Source of the DNA: Pavlovales sp. CCMP2436
Lineage: Eukaryota; Haptophyta; Pavlovophyceae; Pavlovales
Length of the DNA: 10,981 bases
Reading direction: 5' to 3'
Assembly: GCA_026770615.1 (NCBI GenBank)
Contig: MU631683.1
Span: 146,092 to 157,072 of the forward strand
In this document: positions 6,264 to 10,981 of the stretch, one piece after another
Numbering within the stretch: the first letter of the stretch is position 1
How the letters are laid out: each line of letters begins with the position of its first letter
Position numbers and translations under genes: made by a program
The notes under the pieces: model-generated
The model's input: only the letters and a program-made list of their open reading frames with translations
The model's database searches: none
Told to the model about the DNA's origin: nothing

Positions 6264-7000
6264 AAGTCGCGGGCGGAGGCTGCATTCACCGCTGTGTGGT
6301 TATTAAAAAGTAGTTTGGCCGCGGCGAGCGTGGCCGCGTGCAGCCCGGGGCGGGCGGTGATCCTGGAAGCGGCCTGGAGCCGAGTCTTTTTCGCACATGG
6401 TCTCCGTCGATTCCCGGGCGAGTCAACTTGTCCAGTTCCAGCGGTCGGCCGACTCTGCGGCGTGCCGGCAAGCCAGTGTTGGCCGCCGACTCGGCTGACA
6501 TCGGCAGAGGCACCCGCAGTCGCACCGGCGGGCGTCCCTACGGGCGGAACAGCCACCGGTCCTAGCGACGGTTGGGCCAGGACGCTTCGCGAGGTCCAAG
6601 AAGCCTCGTCCGGGTCCTCGCGAGCAGAACAGCGTGCCCTCGCTCATGTAGCCGTCCTCTGGGCTCCTTCACGCGGGTAGCCTCAGCCGCGGACGCTACT
6701 GCGGATGCTACTGCGGGCGCTGTGGCCAGCTCGACGTCTACAGTCGTCGCAACCATCAACCGCACCCATACGTACACCCGCACGGCGTGGGGGGGGCGCC
6801 GCTGCGCCTTTGAAGGGCGTCACGGGTGAAATCTGCTGGGGCACTTCCAGAGCGCGTTTGGGGCCCATCACTCGACAGGTCGCCGCCTGCGAGCGGCTCA
6901 TGCGATTCGAGCAAGGCTTGGAGCAATTGGGCGCTACGTCAGGGCGGACCTTACGCGCCGCTTCACGCCGCGCTGCGAGCAGAACAGCACCGTTGATTTT
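6264..7000. other. GC-rich stretch without a recognisable gene
   Basis: Long frames are open on both strands, as expected of GC-rich DNA. The best plus frame (about 6294-6680) is Ala/Gly/Pro-rich and ends EQRALAHVAVLWAPSRG; another (about 6826-7000) reads ACERLMRFEQGLEQLGA. Either could be a remnant of the LINE's first open reading frame or of unrelated genes, but no zinc knuckle of standard form or endonuclease motif is visible. A 12-bp tandem (GCTACTGCGG core, 6695-6718) and a repeated GCGAGCAGAACAGC (about 6620 and 6975) are present. Confidence 0.35.
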
Positions 7001-7050
7001 CAAATGCGCACGCGATTTATCTAAAATCTTCGTCCAGCAGATCCCACTGA

Positions 7051-8700
7051 AAAGCCATCCTAGCCGAACTCTTCCGCAAAGGCACAGCAGAAGCACGCCA
7101 ACTACTAAATAGAGCCCACCGACACCACAGCGCAGACCTCACTATGCTAAGAGTCGAAGCCACAGGGAAACCACGCAAGACCCAGACACCATCAGGGATG
7201 CAGCAGCCGCCTACACGGAGAGCCTCCTAAACCCGCCCGCCAGCAACCCCACACAGCCACTGGCTCTGACCGACCATGGGAGGCCCCAGAAATCTGGGAA
7301 CCCTGCCTCTCAAGCTGGAACGCAGAGATGCAGCACGTGCCCAATCACGTTAGGATGCAAACAGGGCTGCCCTATGAGCCCTATCAGATTCTGCCTTTTC
7401 ATCGATATGTTTTATCGCTGGCTTGCCATCACACACCCCGAAGCCGCCTACAAACCCGGAAATGACAGCGAACACAGGCTTTTCGCACAAGCCTGGATGG
7501 ACAACACCGCACTCGTCGCAGACACTACAGCAGGGAGCACTCAACAAATCGCACTTCTCCACGATTTCCTCACCGCTCACAATATGACGCTTAATACTTC
7601 TAAATGCAGCCACCTCCAATGGCTGCCCACAGGGACCCGCAAAAGGGACAGAACAGGTGATGAACTAGGCGAGGAGAAGCCTAAAAATCTAATAATTCCA
7701 GCAACAACCTCGCGCCCACGCCTAGAGATCACAACACTCAATAACGGTGACCAAGTGACCTACCTAGGAATAAGCATGGGCCCAGTTTTCGACTGGGAAA
7801 CAACTTGAACGCACCTACGTACACGCCTAGGCACCGCAGCAGCCAGATGGAAAGTGGTGGCAGCGTCACCAGCTTGCCGACTAGCAACACTGGCCATGTT
7901 CACAGCACATGACATACAAAGCCTTCTCCCATACCACCTACAAGCGATTGGCACCAAACCCGCACAACTCAATCAAGCACGGACCACAATGCTCCAACCT
8001 GTAATACGCAGAGGTCTATTACCCACGATAACCACGCCAACAGCCATGCTCTGTGGACCACTTAAAACCGAAGTCAGGCATCACAGCCCCAATAGCACTA
8101 AACGCTGGTTATAAAGCAGCAACTCTACTCACGCTCCTAAACACCGAATCAGCTACGGGCCTAGCGGCACGAGTACTATACCATACCTACAACGGCAGCC
8201 TTAATCACGACAAAGCGCAGGCATACTTCGACGCCCTTTACCCACACACAATTGCAAAGGCTGGCGATCCATAAACAACACGATCTCAAAAGAATCTAAC
8301 GACCCAAGCGCAAAACCAACGCGCATAGCAGCAGACATCCCAATCGGGGAACTCACACTTGGGGAACTCTTGGGCCCCGAACTTAACTCCATGTCCACCA
8401 CCGGTGCGGGCTCCCTCTACACGGGGCAAAGACAAAACATTTGATACCACCTCACCAGAACACTCGCCACATCACTGCATTTCTGCGAACCCATCAATTG
8501 ACAAACCAATGGAGAAACCGAACTTGACCGGGCTATCCTCTCGCCGGACCCCGCAGCCACGATCCAACTCAAGATTGACGAGTATATCCACAAATACGCC
8601 ACGGAACACCCCTACCAAGACCAATCCTTCCACAAAAGGAGGGCGCTCTTCGCAGACGCCTGGGTGGCCCACTGGAAACTCAATGGGGAAAGGACGAAAA
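7051..8700 (+). pseudogene. LINE reverse transcriptase and linker, inactivated
   Basis: The frame AILAELFRKGTAEARQLLNR gives way after a shift near 7180 to DTIRDAAAAYTESLLNPP, typical of the region before the catalytic core. KQGCPMSP (7359-7382) then follows only about 40 residues later, so the early fingers/palm motifs (such as PGPDG) appear deleted. The catalytic box reads AWMDNTALVAD: the first Asp (7500-7502) is kept and the second is Asn (AAC, 7503-7505). TKCSHLQW-like and VTYLGISMGP motifs follow as LNTSKCSHLQW and YLGISMGP. In-frame TGA codons lie at 7806-7808, 8442-8444 and 8499-8501, and frame changes near 8053-8100, 8250-8272 and 8660-8710. TGA 7048-7050 directly precedes the first segment. 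This part cannot make active enzyme. Confidence 0.88.
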
Positions 8701-9778
8701 CATTTCACCAGCCCTCCAAAATCTCCTGACAATCGCAACACTCCAGGCCCTCCCCCGGTTTGCAGCATCCGCAGGCGCCAGGCCCCACACCGCACACCTC
8801 CGCAACGCGCACCTGCAAAAACACGACAAACCACTTGGAGCAGACCCTTTTCAAAGCTCCAACATCACAGACGTAGCAGTCGACGGCTCCCACAAAGAAA
8901 AGACGTCCCAAACCCCAGCCAAGACAGCAGGAGGAGTGGCCTACCTAGTCAAATACCCAGACGGCAGACGGGAAATACACATGACCAACGCCGTTAGGAA
9001 AGGTGACAAAGGCGCATTAGACAGTGAGCTCACAGCAGCGACACTCAGCCTCCGACTCAAATCCCTTCACAATCAACAGACACTCACTACCTCCTGGGAC
9101 TGCCAAAACCCGCTCCGGCATCTGTGGCACTCAAACCCAACATGCAAACCAGCCACAAACGCTGACACCCAACCCCAACACCAATCCGCTGACAAAATCG
9201 CCACGCCAAGCCGACAGTCACAACTCCGAAGAATCAGCGAACTCCTCGCACGCAACACCGTTCCTGGCACAACCAACACTTTCAAACACCAAAAAGCACA
9301 CGGTGCAGACCCCCATCTCAGACCACTGATAACAAACCCGACAGAAGACACAGTCAACCAAGTCTATATAATCGAATTAATAAAAACCGAAGCCCTCGTC
9401 GCAAAGGCGACTGAGATACAAGCAGCGCCCACGGCAGGAGCGGCATCCACGTCAACCTACGACCCAATACATGTGACACTCAACGTATGCGCTGACTGGG
9501 CTGCCCGGCAAGTGGCAGTAGAGGGCCAAACTCCTTTCCACGATCTAGGCCCATGCGCGTGGCCACCAGCATGGTACAGTGCCACGGACAAAGACGGGAA
9601 TTTCATCGACCACACACCATCCTCCATCCGCCGGGCGGTCACAGAAGAGACAGGGAACCTCGCACTACACGCCCACACCCAAAAAGATCCCTTCCCTCTG
9701 CAGTGCGAAAGTGGGTGCGTCTCTGCCCCCCTTTCCCCTCCCCCCCCCCGCCCCCACCCCAGCTCCATAATAAAATAA
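8690..9778 (+). pseudogene. LINE ribonuclease H domain, frame open, D-E-D-D retained
   Basis: One frame is open from about 8690 to TAA 9776-9778. It contains NITDVAVDGSHKEK (first Asp, GAC 8882-8884), DSELTAATLSLRLKSL (Glu, GAG 9026-9028), WDCQNPLRHLW (Asp, GAC 9098-9100), RISELLARNTVPGTTNTFKH followed by QKAHGAD, and VCADWAARQVAVEG (last Asp, GAC 9494-9496). These match the four catalytic acidic residues of type I RNase H in order. Spacing is 48, 24 and 132 residues, against 38, 22 and 64 in the Escherichia coli enzyme, so there is an insertion before the last Asp. In RNase H-bearing LINEs this domain acts on RNA in RNA-DNA hybrids. It has no start of its own and is part of the broken second ORF. 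Confidence 0.82.
9769..9774 (+). promoter_or_regulatory. AATAAA polyadenylation-type signal at the LINE 3' end
   Basis: The hexamer overlaps the last codons of the RNase H frame and follows a long C-rich tract (9727-9760). It may be the element's own 3' end signal. Confidence 0.4.
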
Positions 9779-9838
9779 CTCTACCTCATGCCTGCCCCCT
9801 GTCCTCGTCTGAACCCGCTTTGCGCGTCCCTTCGGCAG

Positions 9839-9903
9839 GCTGACTCGCGGCAGTGCGTGATGAAGCTTATCGACATGGCGTGCATGTCAGAGAAGGACCG
9901 CAG
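9839..9903 (+). CDS. Single exon of an unrecognised gene (partial)
   Basis: A pyrimidine-rich tract (9791-9833) leads to the acceptor GGCAG (AG 9837-9838). The 65-bp exon is open in only one frame, ADSRQCVMKLIDMACMSEKD plus R, and ends CGCAG before donor GTAATC (9904 on). The phase is 0 at the start and 2 at the end. The cysteines, the helical pattern and a single open frame with a good acceptor and donor support a real exon, but the piece is too short to name. The LINE upstream could lie in the preceding intron, since no earlier exon of this gene is visible. The exon end recurs at 10111-10136 and 10198-10213. Confidence 0.55.
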
Positions 9904-9980
9904 GTAATCCCCTCTCTAAAGAGCGAACGTTGACGAAGGCGTTTGTGTGTCAAGTTCTATTTAATTTAAGAGATTTTCGA

Positions 9981-10060
9981 GGGGCTTGCGATCATTGGCC
10001 GATTTAGGTCAAGTTCAGAGTTTGTTTTCTTAAGGGACTTGCACTCATTGGCCGATTTAG
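9981..10060. repeat. Imperfect direct repeat, 53-bp period
   Basis: CATTGGCCGATTTAG occurs at 9993-10007 and 10046-10060. Similar flanks (GGGCTTGC/GGACTTGC before, AAGTTCA/AGTTCAA after) show a diverged duplication of about 35-50 bp. Confidence 0.85.
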
Positions 10061-10069
10061 CAGTTCAAC

Positions 10070-10101
10070 TGACGACTCAACGGCTTGACGACTCAACGGC
10101 T
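10070..10101. repeat. 16-bp perfect tandem duplication
   Basis: TGACGACTCAACGGCT occurs twice head to tail, just before the second copy of the exon-end sequence. Confidence 0.93.
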
Positions 10102-10137
10102 GTTGCTTTGCATGTCTGTGAAGGACCGCAGGTAATT

Positions 10138-10410
10138 ACTAGACAAGCAACTAATCAAGCAGTTACTACAGAGGAACTAATCTGTCAATTACTTTATAAG
10201 GACCGCAGGTAATTACTAGAAAAGGAACTAATCAGGCAGATACTATAAAAGAGGAACTAATAAGGTAGTTACTAGAAAAGGAACTAATCAGGCAGATACT
10301 ATAAAAGAGGAACTAATAAGGTAGTTACTAGAAACGGAATTTATCACGTAATTACTACAAACGGACTTCAGGTAGCTGCTATAAAGAAACTTATCTGGTA
10401 ATTCAAGGGG
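10138..10410. repeat. Degenerate tandem array with two perfect 56-bp units
   Basis: Units at 10223-10278 and 10279-10334 are identical. Each 56-bp unit is itself two related halves of 29 and 27 bp, starting AGGAACTAATCAGG and AGGAACTAATAAGG. More diverged halves extend on both sides (from about 10138 to about 10410), with recurring GGAACTAAT and GTAATTACTA words. The array begins at the second exon-end copy. Confidence 0.9.
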
Positions 10411-10981
10411 AATAAATGTTATTCTTATCCCCGTCGGGCAGTTACAAGAAACAGAACTAATTCAGTGTTTGAGATGGCCTATAGGGGTACTTATTTCTCT
10501 AGATAATATTTAGAGTCGAGATATATTGTTTTTCTGAAATATTTAATATGAATATAATTATTAGCTAGTCCTGAGTTCTCTTTCGGGCAACAAATTGACA
10601 GCGACGGTCGCTCATCTACAGCGGCCATCAGCTCATTTTTTAATATTTGGTCGCTCGTATTCTTTGATGTCGATATTATTAGTTACTATATTATACGATT
10701 ATTGATGATTTATATTTGGGCTGTGGCATCGGTCAGAGGGGGGCAGCCCGCAAGTGCAGAGGTGAACAGGTCAAAGGGTGAAACGTACTGCATAATTAAA
10801 GACAGGGCTCGCTCTAGGCTTGCTGGATTCGTCTTGGCGAGATGTATATTATGTATGCGTTTGGATTTATAAGAAATTCGCGAGGACGGTCGTGAGGGTA
10901 GTGAATCAGCAACTAACAAAGTAATCTTTTAAAATGAGCGACAGTAAATCGCATTTTGGATACAATATATAAATAGCATTC
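10411..10981. other. AT-rich non-coding DNA
   Basis: Mostly AT-rich, with one GC-richer patch at about 10725-10830. That patch has an open minus frame (10710-10919) without other support. I see no gene, RNA or mobile element here; it is probably intron or intergenic DNA of the gene with the 9839-9903 exon. Confidence 0.5.

Larger units (their letters stand above)
7000..9778 (+). mobile_element. Decayed LINE (non-LTR retrotransposon) with reverse transcriptase and RNase H
   Basis: This A+C-rich block encodes, in shifting frames on the plus strand, a reverse transcriptase remnant (KQGCPMSP motif, a degraded ADD box, a YLGI motif) and then a ribonuclease H domain. That order is found in RNase H-bearing LINE groups such as the I, Tad1 and related lineages. 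The left limit is set only by the base-composition change near 7000. The right end is placed at AATAAA (9769-9774) and the TAA at 9776-9778 after a C-rich tract. No apurinic endonuclease domain is seen, so the copy is probably 5'-truncated. No convincing flanking duplication was found. Clade assignment needs a tree. Confidence 0.88.
9893..10213 (+). repeat. Three copies of an exon end plus 5' splice site
   Basis: AAGGACCGCAGGTAAT occurs exactly at 9893-9908 (the exon end and donor), 10121-10136 and 10198-10213. The first two copies share a longer block (TGCATGTCxGxGAAGGACC, two mismatches, upstream of and including the core). The second and third are both followed by TACTAGA. Confidence 0.92.

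Noticed and set aside
7806..8501. In-frame TGA codons as evidence for a recoded genetic code
   Set aside because: The gene ending at 1812 and the one ending at 3269 both use TGA as a normal stop, and the LINE also has frameshifts and a lost catalytic residue, so decay explains it better.
8359..8997. Plus-strand open frame of 212 codons rich in Pro, Arg, Ser and Thr
   Set aside because: It is an out-of-frame reading of the LINE. The frames carrying recognisable LINE sequence are different, and the composition reflects the A+C bias.
10710..10919. Minus-strand open frame of 69 codons
   Set aside because: It stands alone in AT-rich DNA with no splice sites, codon bias or recognisable motif to support it.

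Overview
This is nuclear DNA from a eukaryote, probably a unicellular alga or other protist. The evidence is spliceosomal GT-AG introns of about 93-264 bp with pyrimidine-rich acceptors, codon use with GC-rich third positions next to AT-rich non-coding DNA, and two classes of eukaryotic transposable element. The lineage cannot be fixed from the sequence, and no host gene here could be named with confidence.

Layout. (1) 1-1812, plus strand: the last six exons of a gene for an unrecognised protein (coiled coil, acidic patch, basic tail); its 5' part lies upstream of the window. Intron 3 holds a diverged in-frame copy of the end of the preceding exon, including its 5' splice site. (2) 1813-2553: intergenic DNA with a coding-like stretch whose strand is unclear. 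(3) 2554-3269: a gene whose N-terminus starts MGCLMS (a typical N-acylation sequence); its frame changes once, near 2763. (4) About 3683-4158: probable terminal exon or exons of another plus-strand gene, ending at TAG 4156-4158. (5) 4167-5258: a complete 1092-bp non-autonomous DNA transposon of hAT type, with 12-bp perfect terminal inverted repeats, an 8-bp perfect target-site duplication, dense palindromic subterminal repeats, and an interior carrying two minus-strand coding-like fragments that look like captured gene sequence. (6) 5267-6263: non-coding DNA with a cluster of short perfect hairpins, some sharing a core. (7) 6264-about 7000: GC-rich DNA with no recognisable gene. (8) About 7000-9778: a decayed LINE (non-LTR retrotransposon) with a reverse transcriptase remnant and a ribonuclease H domain, in A+C-rich DNA. 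(9) 9839-9903: a short exon of another gene; its end and donor site recur twice downstream, followed by AT-rich tandem repeats to the window end.

There is no operon or multi-gene system. Host gene pieces are separated by transposable elements. The most notable points are the intact hAT-type element with probable gene capture, and two separate cases in which an exon end plus its 5' splice site was duplicated into the following intron. The LINE's main inactivating substitutions all fit C-to-T change at CpG sites.
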